From contig CAZEXL010000003.1 of the NCBI GenBank assembly GCA_964516925.1, positions 37,062 through 101,061 of the forward strand: DNA of 64,000 bases, in the 5' to 3' direction. Of the stretch, positions 25,972 to 33,813 are shown in pieces. The notes below the pieces were generated by a model. That model did no database searches and had not been told where the DNA came from. It saw nothing but the letters and a program-made list of their open reading frames with translations. Numbering within the stretch: position 1 is the stretch's first letter; the number at the start of each line of letters is the position of its first letter. This stretch comes from CAG-552 sp964516925 (GTDB lineage Bacteria > Bacillota > Clostridia > Christensenellales > Pumilibacteraceae). The translations under genes and the position numbers were made by a program.

Positions 25972-26346
25972 ATGAAAGTTCGCGAATCCGAGGAAATGTA
26001 CCTCGAAACGATTTTCATTCTAAAAAAGCGTGTCGTCAATCTTCGCGCAGTCGATATAGTAAACGAGCTGGGGTACGCTAAATCGAGCGTTTCGCGCGCT
26101 GTAAATCTTTTGCAAAAACGCGGATACGTAAACATCGACGAGGGCGGAGTAATAACGCTTACTTCCAGCGGCGAAAAAAAGGCGCATGACGTATACGAGC
26201 GTCACGCCGTAATAACCGAGTTGCTCGTTTCTTTCGGCGCCGACCGTGCTCTTGCCGAGGACGACGCCTGTCGAATCGAACACGTAATATCTCCCGAACT
26301 GTTTGAAATACTAAAAAATCGTTTAAAAGACTTGCAAAAACAATAA
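25972..26346 (+). CDS. DtxR/MntR-like metal-dependent regulator
   Basis: 124 residues. N-terminal winged helix (R-E-S-E-E-M-Y-L-E-T-I-F, V-N-E-L-G-Y-A-K-S-S-V-S-R-A) and a dimerisation/metal-binding domain with Y-E-R-H-A-V and D-D-A-C-R-I-E-H, the positions of MntR/DtxR metal ligands. No SH3-like third domain, as in MntR. Probably represses Mn or Fe uptake genes when metal is bound. The ZIP transporter at 37.7 kb is a possible but unproven target. Strong ribosome site ggagggt. Confidence 0.88.
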   Translation: MKVRESEEMYLETIFILKKRVVNLRAVDIVNELGYAKSSVSRAVNLLQKRGYVNIDEGGVITLTSSGEKKAHDVYERHAVITELLVSFGADRALAEDDACRIEHVISPELFEILKNRLKDLQKQ

Positions 26347-26361
26347 GGCATTAGGATTTGC

Positions 26362-26404
26362 AACGAAAAACGGCTGAACGTTCTACGTTCAGCCGTTTTT
26401 CGTT
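26362..26404. terminator. Bidirectional terminator, 19-bp perfect stem
   Basis: 26362-26380 pairs fully with 26386-26404 around loop ttcta, with A and T tracts inside the arms. It separates the convergent DtxR-like and rubrerythrin genes. Confidence 0.9.
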
Positions 26405-26426
26405 AGTTACCGTTTATAAACGGATA

Positions 26427-26972
26427 TTAATAATTTTGTTCGCAAATTTCAAAATAGCTTTGCGGATGAGCGCACGTAGGGCAAACGTCGGGAGCTTTTT
26501 CGCCTACTACTATATGACCGCAGTTACGGCATTCCCAGACTTTAACCGAGCTCTTTTTGAATACTTCGGCTGTTTCGACGTTTTTAAGCAAAGCTCTGTA
26601 ACGTTCCTCGTGATGCTTTTCGATAGATGCAACAAGACGGAATTTTTTTGCAAGATCGGCAAAACCTTCCTTTTCGGCGGTGATTGCGAAATTCTCGTAC
26701 ATGTCCGTCCATTCGTAGTTTTCGCCGTCGGCAGCTGCGGCAAGGTTTTGCGCGGTATTGCCGATTCCCGCAAGTTCTTTAAACCACATCTTGGCATGCT
26801 CTTTTTCGTTTTCGGCGGTTTTAAGGAAGATTGCCGCAATTTGTTCGTAGCCTTCCTTTTTTGCGGTAGAGGCAAAGTAAGTGTATTTGTTTCTTGCTTG
26901 CGATTCGCCGGCAAAAGCGGCAAGCAAGTTCTTTTCGGTTTCGGTTCCTTGATAAACGTTTTTCTTATCCAT
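26427..26972 (-). CDS. Rubrerythrin
   Basis: 181 residues. Four-helix ferritin-like diiron domain with E-x2-A-R-N-K-Y and E-x2-H motifs, then a C-terminal rubredoxin-like domain with C-R-N-C-G and C-P-T-C-A-H-P. Reduces hydrogen peroxide using electrons from rubredoxin or NAD(P)H oxidoreductases in anaerobes. Similar in layout to the rubrerythrin at 48226-48765, which ends in the same S-Y-F form. Own consensus promoter and aaggag ribosome site. Confidence 0.95.
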   Translation of the reverse strand: MDKKNVYQGTETEKNLLAAFAGESQARNKYTYFASTAKKEGYEQIAAIFLKTAENEKEHAKMWFKELAGIGNTAQNLAAAADGENYEWTDMYENFAITAEKEGFADLAKKFRLVASIEKHHEERYRALLKNVETAEVFKKSSVKVWECRNCGHIVVGEKAPDVCPTCAHPQSYFEICEQNY

Positions 26973-27001
26973 AATTTTTCTCCTTGTGGGTCGATAGGTA
27001 T

Positions 27002-27030
27002 ATTATATCAAAGACTCAAACGGTTGTCAA
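27002..27030 (-). promoter_or_regulatory. Perfect-consensus SigA promoter of rubrerythrin
   Basis: Minus strand -35 TTGACA (27025-27030), 17-bp spacer, -10 TATAAT (27002-27007). No obvious PerR-type box. Confidence 0.85.
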
Positions 27031-27093
27031 TACGCTTTTGTTTATAAATTATAAAATAATTTTTAATAGTTTTTTAAAAAACCGTTAAAACAG

Positions 27094-27122
27094 TTGTCAA
27101 AAAACGTAAATTGTGATATATT
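27094..27122 (+). promoter_or_regulatory. Promoter of tRNA-Leu
   Basis: -35 TTGTCA (27094-27099), 17-bp spacer, -10 TATATT (27117-27122), about 17 bp before the mature tRNA. Confidence 0.7.
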
Positions 27123-27139
27123 ATGTAGGCTGATTCTTT

Positions 27140-27226
27140 GCCGCCGTGGTGGAATTGGCAGACGCGCCGGACTCAAAATCCGGTGGTAGTGATACCGTGT
27201 CGGTTCGACTCCGACCGGCGGCACCA
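27140..27226 (+). tRNA. tRNA-Leu (anticodon CAA)
   Basis: 87 bases with encoded CCA end. Acceptor stem gccgccg/cggcggc, D arm with tggtggaattggcagac, anticodon stem ccgga/tccgg with loop ctcaaaa (anticodon CAA at 27174-27176, reads UUG), long class II variable arm, and T arm with ggttcga. Single gene with its own promoter and terminator. Confidence 0.96.
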
Positions 27227-27258
27227 AAAAACGAACCCTAAATAAGGTTCGTTTTTTT
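27226..27258 (+). terminator. Terminator of tRNA-Leu
   Basis: 12-bp stem 27226-27237/27246-27257 with eight-base loop and seven T. Confidence 0.88.
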
Positions 27259-27305
27259 CATTTCGTAATAATAAATAAAAGTGGCAACAACTGCTAGAAA
27301 AAATA

Positions 27306-27605
27306 TCACTTTTTCAAAAATTCCGTAAGGTTGCGTTTTTTGTCTTCGGACAAAGATTGAATCAAGTCGTAAAGTTCGTTGTCGATCTGATAGTCCTCGA
27401 TGTTTTTACTAAAAAAGCGTTCTACGGGGAAGTTGCAAACTTCTAAAATTTCAAAGAGAGTTTTTACCGTCAGTACGATTCTGCCGCTTTCTACCTGAGC
27501 TACGTACTGCGTGCTTTTGCCTATACGTTTGCTCGTTTCAGCCGCCGAAAGCCCGGCGGCATTTCTTACGTACCCCAAACGGAACAAGATTTCTTTTAAG
27601 TCCAT
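27306..27605 (-). CDS. XRE-family regulator
   Basis: 99 residues. HTH core G-L-S-A-A-E-T-S-K-R-I-G-K and S-T-Q-Y-V-A-Q-V-E-S-G-R at residues 18-43, then a short helical tail with no known ligand domain. Divergent from the SLOG gene; the 170-bp gap contains a perfect 19-bp palindrome (27738-27756) that may be its operator. Confidence 0.85.
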   Translation of the reverse strand: MDLKEILFRLGYVRNAAGLSAAETSKRIGKSTQYVAQVESGRIVLTVKTLFEILEVCNFPVERFFSKNIEDYQIDNELYDLIQSLSEDKKRNLTEFLKK

Positions 27606-27737
27606 AATGCGTCCTACCTAAAATATCGATTTTTCTATATTATAAATAAACGCCGAAGCAACTAGCCGACGGCTTATACATAAATTTTAGTCAAAATCCG
27701 CTATTTGAATACTCTCACACATAAAAAAGTGATATAG

Positions 27738-27756
27738 TAAACACTGACAGTGTTTA
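27738..27756. promoter_or_regulatory. Perfect 19-bp palindrome before SLOG gene
   Basis: taaacactg a cagtgttta: nine paired bases each side of A27747. It starts at the end of a tatagt -10-like box (27733-27738), so a bound repressor would cover the start of transcription of the SLOG gene. I could not place a convincing -35. Confidence 0.6.
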
Positions 27757-27783
27757 AAGCGAGAGTAAAAGAGGTAAATGAAC

Positions 27784-28326
27784 ATGGAGAGACATAAAAG
27801 TTGTTGCTTTATCGGGCATCGCAAGATTATTAACGAAGCGGATTTGACGTCAAAATTATCTGAGCTAATCGACAAGCTTATTTTCGACGGCGTAAACGTT
27901 TTTATATTCGGCAGTAAAAGCGAGTTTAACGACTTGTGCTATAAAATCGTAAACAGTAAGCGCGTAGAATTTCCGTTTATTAAAAGAGTGTTGTTTACTT
28001 GTGCAAACGAAGCCTGCGTTTTCGAACGAGAAAAAGAAGAATTAAGTCAATCTGCTTCTGCGATTATCGGGAAAAGCGTGGAGATTTTCGGCTTTGACGA
28101 AGAACGTCGATTTGCCGCTAGGGAAAGGGCGGGCAAAGCTAGTTATTTGCAACGCAACCGCGCTATGATAGACGACAGCGACGTATGCGTTTTTTATTAT
28201 AAGCTCGGCTGCGATTTTTCAAAAAGCGATAAAACGGACATTTACGAGCATAAGGCAAGCGGAGCAAAAGCCGCGTACGAATACGCCGCAAAAAAGAACA
28301 AGCGGATTTATAACGTATTCGGTTAA
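27784..28326 (+). CDS. SLOG-family (YpsA/DUF1273-like) nucleotide-binding protein
   Basis: 180 residues. The start C-C-F-I-G-H-R-K typifies the YpsA-like branch of the SLOG superfamily (Rossmann-like, related to LOG and DprA); F-I-F-G-S-K-S-E-F gives the second conserved loop. SLOG proteins bind nucleotide-derived ligands and some sit in stress or defence systems; the ligand here is unknown. Of two ATGs (27778, 27784) the second has the better distance from gagg at 27771. Likely controlled by the divergent XRE protein. Confidence 0.8.
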   Translation: MERHKSCCFIGHRKIINEADLTSKLSELIDKLIFDGVNVFIFGSKSEFNDLCYKIVNSKRVEFPFIKRVLFTCANEACVFEREKEELSQSASAIIGKSVEIFGFDEERRFAARERAGKASYLQRNRAMIDDSDVCVFYYKLGCDFSKSDKTDIYEHKASGAKAAYEYAAKKNKRIYNVFG

Positions 28327-28410
28327 GCAAAGCGATTGTCGTTTGCGTAAAGAAGCGGATACGTTTAAAAAAACCAAAAGGCGGATATAATTGCGGCAAA
28401 GGAGATATCG

Positions 28411-28656
28411 ATGAAGAAGAAAGCGTTAAGCGCCGACGAAGCGCGTAACAGCGTCGCCGCATTAAAAGGCAAGATGCTGCAAATAAAGATAAATAAAGGA
28501 CGTAAGAAAATAGTAAAGTACGACGGTAAAATAGACGAAATATTGCCGTCTTTATTCACCGTCGAGATTTGCGACGAAACGGGCGTTAATCATTTGTCTT
28601 GCTCGTATTGCGACGTGATTTGCGGCGACGTGGTTTTGGCAGAAAAAAAAGAATAA
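28411..28656 (+). CDS. Veg-family protein
   Basis: 81 residues. Residues 20-75 fit the Veg family (K-I-N-K-G-R-K-K-I-V-K-Y-D-G and L-P-S-L-F-T-V-E-I, then S-C-S-Y-C-D-V), a small beta-barrel protein strongly expressed in Bacillota and tied to biofilm and germination. It has an 18-residue N-terminal extension. Veg, a SPOCS gene and ispE next to each other is a known arrangement in this group. Ribosome site aaaggaga. Confidence 0.85.
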   Translation: MKKKALSADEARNSVAALKGKMLQIKINKGRKKIVKYDGKIDEILPSLFTVEICDETGVNHLSCSYCDVICGDVVLAEKKE

Positions 28657-28733
28657 AAATAACGGTAATATTTATGCTCCGCGCGTTATAAAATATAGTG
28701 TTAGTTCACTTTTATTTTTTTGGAGGATAAAAT

Positions 28734-30239
28734 ATGGCGTTAGAACCCATCTACGAGGTTGCCGCAGTCGGCGGTTTGCAAAAACTGTGTTCGGGACAGG
28801 TCGTTGCGGAAGCTAAGTTGGCGCCCGCTCGCGGCGAAGAAATAACTAAAATATTGGGAGTGTCGGCTTCGTCCGACGTCGGAACGACCGAAGTGTTCAC
28901 CGGCGAGGCGCGAGTAAAAGGCAAAGTCGAATTCAACGTATTGTATTGCGACGTAAACGGAGCAATCAAGCGGCTTAGTTACTGTGCCGAAATAAACGAC
29001 AAAATCGAAAACGACGCCATAACGGGCGGAAACTTGTGCGTAATAAGTCGTATTTTGGATACCGACGTCGTGTCGGCTTCGGAAGAAGAGATAAGACTTG
29101 CCGCCATAGTTGAAATAGAGTTGTACGGACAAATCGGTAATCGCATTAAATACCTTCATAAAGGCGGCGAAAATGTATATTCGCGCGAGCAAAAAACCGA
29201 TTATACCAAAATCCTTTGTTCTTTCGAAGGCAACGCTTCGGTTTCTGCCGAAGCGGTAATAGACGGCAACGCAATAGAATGCGTCGACAGTCGCGCGTGC
29301 GTGAATAAGTCGATTGCTTTAAACGATTCGGTAGTCGTCGAAGGCGAAATAAGCAGCGACGTGATTTATTCTGCCGAAGGCGGAGTAGGACACGTTTTGA
29401 TAAATACGCCCTTTACCTTCGAGGTCGAAGCTAGCGGCGCGTTAAGCGGAAGCGACGTAGTGGCTTATGCTCGAATAACGTCGACAAAAGCGAGCGTCGT
29501 AAGCGGCGAGGAAAACACCGCACTTATAAATTACGATTTAAAGGTAAGCGGGTTCGTCACTCAAAACGACACGTTGTGTATTATCGACGACGTATTTTCG
29601 GTAAACAATAAGCTTGTTAAAAGCAGCCAAAGCGTTGCGCTTAAAGTAACTAAGCAGCACGTCTACTTAAGCGACGAAATAACGTCAAAAGTAACGCTTG
29701 ACGTCGGGCAACCGATCGTAGACAGTATAGTAGCGCCGCTAGGCAGTTCGGTTTTGCTTTCGTCGGCGTACGCTACGCCCGACGGAGTTACCGTCGAGGG
29801 ACTTATCCGAACGAGCATAATTTACTTTAGCGGCGAATCGAATTCGTACAGCGCCGTAGTTGCCGAAGCTCCGTTTGCGATAACTAAGCCTATGGACGCA
29901 AGCGAAAACGACGAGGTATACGCAGTCGCTCAGGTAATGGGCGTTCATACGAAGATACGACGAGGAAACGAGCTTGATTTAAGGGCAGAGCTAAGACTAA
30001 ACGTAATCTTAAGTGCAAACGCTACGTGTAATTTTATTACAGAGCTAAGCCAAGGCGAGCCTATCGAAACGCCGACCTGCGCGTTATCGATGCGTGTCGG
30101 TTGCAAAAACGAAAGCTTGTGGGACGTAGCAAAGGCTTTGGCGGCTACGCCCGAAACGATAGAGCGGCAAAACCCCGAACTTTCGTTCCCTTTAAGCGGC
30201 GGCGAAAGAGTGGTCTTGTTCAGAAGGATAGAAAAATAA
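28734..30239 (+). CDS. SPOCS (DUF3794) protein with C-terminal LysM domain
   Basis: 501 residues with no signal peptide. About three SPOCS/DUF3794 units (each with a strand pattern around V-F-T-G-E-A-R-V-K-G-K-V-E-F-N-V-L-Y and a Y-S-A-E-G-G relative) and a LysM domain at about 450-500 (E-S-L-W-D-V-A-K-A-L-A, I-E-R-Q-N-P-E-L). Related clostridial and Bacillus proteins (SafA/SpoVID/CotX-like) localise to the developing spore coat, where LysM binds peptidoglycan. Acidic. Ribosome site ttggagga. Confidence 0.9.
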   Translation: MALEPIYEVAAVGGLQKLCSGQVVAEAKLAPARGEEITKILGVSASSDVGTTEVFTGEARVKGKVEFNVLYCDVNGAIKRLSYCAEINDKIENDAITGGNLCVISRILDTDVVSASEEEIRLAAIVEIELYGQIGNRIKYLHKGGENVYSREQKTDYTKILCSFEGNASVSAEAVIDGNAIECVDSRACVNKSIALNDSVVVEGEISSDVIYSAEGGVGHVLINTPFTFEVEASGALSGSDVVAYARITSTKASVVSGEENTALINYDLKVSGFVTQNDTLCIIDDVFSVNNKLVKSSQSVALKVTKQHVYLSDEITSKVTLDVGQPIVDSIVAPLGSSVLLSSAYATPDGVTVEGLIRTSIIYFSGESNSYSAVVAEAPFAITKPMDASENDEVYAVAQVMGVHTKIRRGNELDLRAELRLNVILSANATCNFITELSQGEPIETPTCALSMRVGCKNESLWDVAKALAATPETIERQNPELSFPLSGGERVVLFRRIEK

Positions 30240-30256
30240 TCTTATTAGCGAAAACG

Positions 30257-30280
30257 GCGGCTTAAAAAAGCCGCTTTTTT
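30257..30280 (+). terminator. Terminator of the SPOCS gene
   Basis: 7-bp stem 30257-30263/30268-30274, four-base loop, six T. Confidence 0.85.
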
Positions 30281-30281
30281 C

Positions 30282-30310
30282 TTGCGTTTACGTTGATTTA
30301 ATGTTAAAAT
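30282..30310 (+). promoter_or_regulatory. Candidate promoter of ispE
   Basis: -35 TTGCGT (30282-30287), 17-bp spacer, -10 TAAAAT (30305-30310). The ATG at 30317 would be at the start of the transcript, so the mRNA may be leaderless; no ribosome site is seen. Confidence 0.5.
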
Positions 30311-30316
30311 AAACTT

Positions 30317-31147
30317 ATGAATAATCTAGCGTTAAAAGTTTACGGCAAGCTTAATTTGTCGCTTAATATCACGGGCGTAAAGGACGGGTATCACGTTATC
30401 GATTCGGTGGTGTCGTCGGTTTCGTCGTTCGATACGATCTTCGTTTCCAAACGAAACGACGATCGTATCGATTTCACGTTCAACGCTCCTTTTAAGGTTT
30501 CTTCCAATACGGTAATAAAGGCAATAGGCGCGCTAAAAAAGCGTTTCGGTCCGTTCGGCGCGGATATAATAGTCGACAAAAATTTGCCGCTAATGGGTGG
30601 AATGGGCGGTTCGTCCGCCGACGCAGCCGGAGCGATAACGGCGATAAGCGAACTTTACGGCTTCGATAAAAGCTCGTTGCGTTCCGTTTGCAACGAGGTA
30701 GGCGCCGACGTCTATTACATGCTAAGCGGCGGTTACGCCAGATTAAGGGGTATAGGCGACGAAGTTGAAAAAATAGACTGTCGGCACGGATATTACGTGG
30801 TTTATATTGTCGGCGGCAGTACGCTTACCAAGGATGTGTACGACAAATACGACCTTATAGGCGGAGACGGCGAAGTTAACAACGGCGAGCTTATTAATGC
30901 TTTAAAAAACAAACGCACGCCGACGCTTGGCAATATGCTGTATAAAGCGGCACGTTCGCTTAATAAAAATATCGAAGCGTGTTCCGACGCTTTAAAAACG
31001 ATAGGTCTAAACCCCAATATGACGGGCAGCGGATCGTGCGTATACGCTTTTTCCGAAGATCCTTTTATGGACGTAGTAAAGCTGAAAACGCTCGGCTTTA
31101 ACGCGCGGCACGCAAAGCTGCTCCCCTACGGCATTGAATTTATATAG
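30317..31147 (+). CDS. ispE: 4-diphosphocytidyl-2-C-methyl-D-erythritol kinase
   Basis: 276 residues, GHMP kinase of the MEP isoprenoid pathway: phosphorylates CDP-methylerythritol. Signatures: K-L-N-L-S-L-N near the start, the ATP loop L-P-L-M-G-G-M-G-G-S-S-A-D-A-A near residue 90, and the C-terminal M-T-G-S-G-S-C motif. Length typical (about 285). No ribosome site at the ATG; see the promoter entry. Confidence 0.93.
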   Translation: MNNLALKVYGKLNLSLNITGVKDGYHVIDSVVSSVSSFDTIFVSKRNDDRIDFTFNAPFKVSSNTVIKAIGALKKRFGPFGADIIVDKNLPLMGGMGGSSADAAGAITAISELYGFDKSSLRSVCNEVGADVYYMLSGGYARLRGIGDEVEKIDCRHGYYVVYIVGGSTLTKDVYDKYDLIGGDGEVNNGELINALKNKRTPTLGNMLYKAARSLNKNIEACSDALKTIGLNPNMTGSGSCVYAFSEDPFMDVVKLKTLGFNARHAKLLPYGIEFI

Positions 31148-31161
31148 TAAAACTAGTTTAA

Positions 31162-31188
31162 AGGCGATCTTAGGCGGTCGTCTTTTTT
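31162..31188 (+). terminator. Terminator of ispE
   Basis: 8-bp stem 31162-31169/31176-31183 with two G-T pairs, six-base loop and T run. Confidence 0.7.
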
Positions 31189-31191
31189 AGT

Positions 31192-31219
31192 GTTTAAAAA
31201 AACTTTTTGTGGCAATAAT
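31192..31219 (+). promoter_or_regulatory. Candidate forespore (SigF/SigG-like) promoter
   Basis: GTTTA (31192-31196), 14 bp, GGCAATAAT (31211-31219). The -10 matches the SigF form GGnnAnAAT. The same arrangement precedes the spoIIQ-like gene at 31623-31650. Confidence 0.45.
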
Positions 31220-31226
31220 CGTGGTT

Positions 31227-31607
31227 ATGAAAAGATTTATCGCGTTGCTCGGAGCAACGTTGCTCGTTATGGGAGTGCGCCTTTATAACAACGGGTTGCT
31301 TAATTGCGGCTATGACGGTCAACTGTCGGTAGGTAAGTACGATACGGTAAAAACCGAAGCTTTTTTAATCAGCGGCGAACATCGTATGGATATATGCGGC
31401 GACGAAAGCGTTGCGCTTAACGTAATAGACAATCTGGACGCAACCGTGCTTTTTACCGAGACGGTAGACGGCATAAAGATTTTTTATGCGTACTCGCCAA
31501 GACTTTCTTATCCCGTTACCGTAAAGGACAATAAAATAAATCTTATGGTTGCGGTAAGCGAGCGCGGCGTATCGGCGGGAACGCCGTTATTGTACGGAAG
31601 TTACTAA
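31227..31607 (+). CDS. Unknown membrane-anchored protein before spoIIQ
   Basis: 126 residues if started at ATG 31227; an in-frame GTG at 31209 overlaps the promoter motif. One N-terminal hydrophobic segment (I-A-L-L-G-A-T-L-L-V-M-G-V) and a beta-rich outer domain that I do not recognise, ending A-G-T-P-L-L-Y-G-S-Y. Adjacency to the spoIIQ-like gene and a shared promoter pattern suggest forespore expression. No ribosome site. Confidence 0.6.
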   Translation: MKRFIALLGATLLVMGVRLYNNGLLNCGYDGQLSVGKYDTVKTEAFLISGEHRMDICGDESVALNVIDNLDATVLFTETVDGIKIFYAYSPRLSYPVTVKDNKINLMVAVSERGVSAGTPLLYGSY

Positions 31608-31622
31608 AATTCTTTTTTATGA

Positions 31623-31650
31623 GTATAAAAATAAAAAATGCGTCAATAAT
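31623..31650 (+). promoter_or_regulatory. Candidate forespore (SigF-like) promoter of spoIIQ
   Basis: GTATA (31623-31627), 14 bp, GTCAATAAT (31642-31650). spoIIQ is SigF-dependent in Bacillus, which supports the call. Confidence 0.5.
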
Positions 31651-31670
31651 CGTGGCGTAAGGAGGTTATT

Positions 31671-32264
31671 ATGAAATCTTATTCAGGTTCAGCAAAAGAT
31701 AAAAACAATAAAAACGGCTTGTTGGCGCTTATTATAGGCTTGTCGCTTATTTTGTGCGCCGTAATCATTACTTTGTGCGTAACGTTAAGCGTACCCGACG
31801 AGGACGTAGGCGGCAATGTCATTCCGCCCGCAAACGAGCAGACCGAAAGTTACGTAATGCCGATAAGCGAGTACACGGCAGGTCAACAATTTTCGGACAA
31901 GCTGGTGTTCAATCAAACTCTAAAGCAGTGGCGCACTCACAACGGCGTTGACTTTATTGCGGCAAAGGGCAGCGAGGTAAAGGCAGTATACGGCGGCGAA
32001 GTAACAAGCGTGGAAAACACTACGCTCGAAGGTACGGTGGTAACCGTAAAACAAACGGACGGTATTACGGCAATTTACAAGTCGCTCGGTTCGGACGTAA
32101 AAGTCGAAGCGGGACAAACGGTTAAGGCAGGTGACGTTATAGGGTACGTAAGCGAAACTATGGTTACCGAAAAGAGCGAAGGAGCGCATTTGCATCTGGA
32201 AATGAAAAAGGACGGCAAATACGTCGATCCGCTTGAATATCTTCCCGAAGGCGCGGATAAGTAA
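31671..32264 (+). CDS. spoIIQ: SpoIIQ-like M23 (LytM) peptidase-domain protein
   Basis: 197 residues. One membrane span at about residues 15-40 after a basic N-terminus, a linker, then an M23 domain. Zinc ligands H90 and D94 (H-N-G-V-D) and the H173-L-H175 motif are all intact, so the enzyme may be active, as in clostridial SpoIIQ and unlike Bacillus SpoIIQ. In the forespore membrane SpoIIQ binds mother-cell SpoIIIAH during engulfment. Strong ribosome site taaggaggt. It could also be another M23 protein, but context (sporulation genes, forespore-like promoter) favours SpoIIQ. Confidence 0.82.
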   Translation: MKSYSGSAKDKNNKNGLLALIIGLSLILCAVIITLCVTLSVPDEDVGGNVIPPANEQTESYVMPISEYTAGQQFSDKLVFNQTLKQWRTHNGVDFIAAKGSEVKAVYGGEVTSVENTTLEGTVVTVKQTDGITAIYKSLGSDVKVEAGQTVKAGDVIGYVSETMVTEKSEGAHLHLEMKKDGKYVDPLEYLPEGADK

Positions 32265-32282
32265 CGCGAAACAATTTACGCC

Positions 32283-32327
32283 AAAAACAGTCGAACGCAA
32301 AAGAACGTTCGGCTGTTTTTTGTTTTT
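32283..32327 (+). terminator. Terminator of spoIIQ
   Basis: 15-bp stem 32283-32297/32306-32320, eight-base loop, T-rich tail. Confidence 0.88.
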
Positions 32328-32355
32328 AAAAACTAAAAATCGTTGCGACTGTGTA

Positions 32356-32387
32356 GCGTATTTATATCGATATTATTACGCATAATA
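32356..32387 (+). promoter_or_regulatory. Candidate SigG promoter of the gerABC operon
   Basis: CGTATT (32357-32362), 18 bp, CATAATA (32381-32387). The -10 resembles SigG CATnnTA, and gerA operons are SigG-controlled in Bacillus. The transcript would start at or next to the ATG at 32395. Confidence 0.45.
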
Positions 32388-32394
32388 GCCGTAT

Positions 32395-33813
32395 ATGAAT
32401 GCAGAAAAAATAATAAGTGAATTCGCAACGCAAAATAACGTGGTTCGCCGTGAAGTAAAAGTAGGCAAACAAACGTACGAGTTGCTATTTTGTCCCGAAC
32501 TTGCCGATTCGGCGGCGATACAAAACGTAATAAAATCGTTGCTTCGATGTGCCAATCCTGCAGTGGGCGAGCTTAAAGATTCGGTTCTTTTCATTCCGGA
32601 AGCGGAGGAGATAACCGACGAAGCGGAGGGCATGGAATCGCTTTTAAGCGGCGACGCATTGCTCTTTGCAGGCGAGCATACGCTTAAGCTAAACGTTCGC
32701 AAGTACGATAAACGCTCGGTTCAGGAGCCGCCTACCGAAACTGTAATGCGAGGTCCTCGCGAAGGTTTTATCGAAGATTTAAAAACCAATCTCGGACTTA
32801 TCGAGCGCAGATTGCGCACACCTGCGCTAGCAATCGAAAAGTATCGGGTGGGTAGAGTAAGTTCCACGACGGTTGCGCTAGTATACGTTTCGACAATAGC
32901 TTCGCCTCGGCTTATCGATAGGGTGCGAAAGCGGCTTGAAAAAATAGATATAGATTGTCTTATCGACAGTCATTATCTTCAACCGCTTTTAGAGGATCAT
33001 CCGTTTTCGCTGTTTCATCAGTCCGGCGTGTCTGAAAAACCGGACGTAGTATGCGCAAAATTGCTCGAAGGCAGAGTAGCGCTTATAGTGGACGGTTCTC
33101 CCATGGCGCTTACCGTACCGTTTATTTTTATCGAAGACCTTCAAAGCAGCGAGGACTACTACGAACGAAACGCTTTTTCAAGCTTTTTGCGTATTATGCG
33201 TCTTATAGCGTTGTTTTTCGGAATAGCCTTGCCGGCTATCTTCGTAGCGGTGCAGATGTTTCACCAAGAAGTAATTCCGGTAAGATTTCTGACTACTCTT
33301 ATGAACGCAATCGAAGGCATACCGTTGCCGCCCTTGCCCGAAATTTTGTTCGTGCTTTTGCTGTTCGAAATTATTCGAGAAGCAAGCGTGCGCATGCCGC
33401 GCGCCGTAGGTATGGCAATGAGTATAGTCGGCGCGCTGGTACTTGGCGAAACGGCGGTTAATGCGGGAATAATAAGTTCGCCCGCCGTAATGGTGGTTGC
33501 TCTAAGTTCCATATCGTTGTACACCGTGCCCAACGAAGTCGGCACGATGAGCCTTATACGTATCGCGCTTATACTTATGGGCGGCTTTTTCGGTTTTTTC
33601 GGAATAATCGTTTCGGCAATGTTTTTCGTTCATATGGCTTGCGGACTGGATAGTTTTGGCGTGCCGTACACTGCGCCCTTTGCGCCGTTTGTAAAAAACG
33701 ACCTAAAGGACGCGCTTATGCGAGCGCCCATTCCCACGCTTAATACTCGTCCCCAATCCATACCTAATATAAACGGCACTCGCCAAGGAGAAAACATATG
33801 CGAAAAGAGATAG
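32395..33813 (+). CDS. Spore germination protein, GerA family (A subunit)
   Basis: 472 residues. Soluble N-terminal part with the GerA motif R-G-P-R-E-G-F (about 120-127) and N-L-x-L-I-E-R-R-L-R-T, then four to five membrane spans (about 260-435) containing P-P-L-P-E-I-L and the M-P-R-A-V-G-M segment. GerA-type receptors sit in the inner spore membrane and sense nutrients. No ribosome site; the mRNA may be leaderless. Overlaps the next gene by 16 bases. Confidence 0.93.
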   Translation: MNAEKIISEFATQNNVVRREVKVGKQTYELLFCPELADSAAIQNVIKSLLRCANPAVGELKDSVLFIPEAEEITDEAEGMESLLSGDALLFAGEHTLKLNVRKYDKRSVQEPPTETVMRGPREGFIEDLKTNLGLIERRLRTPALAIEKYRVGRVSSTTVALVYVSTIASPRLIDRVRKRLEKIDIDCLIDSHYLQPLLEDHPFSLFHQSGVSEKPDVVCAKLLEGRVALIVDGSPMALTVPFIFIEDLQSSEDYYERNAFSSFLRIMRLIALFFGIALPAIFVAVQMFHQEVIPVRFLTTLMNAIEGIPLPPLPEILFVLLLFEIIREASVRMPRAVGMAMSIVGALVLGETAVNAGIISSPAVMVVALSSISLYTVPNEVGTMSLIRIALILMGGFFGFFGIIVSAMFFVHMACGLDSFGVPYTAPFAPFVKNDLKDALMRAPIPTLNTRPQSIPNINGTRQGENICEKR

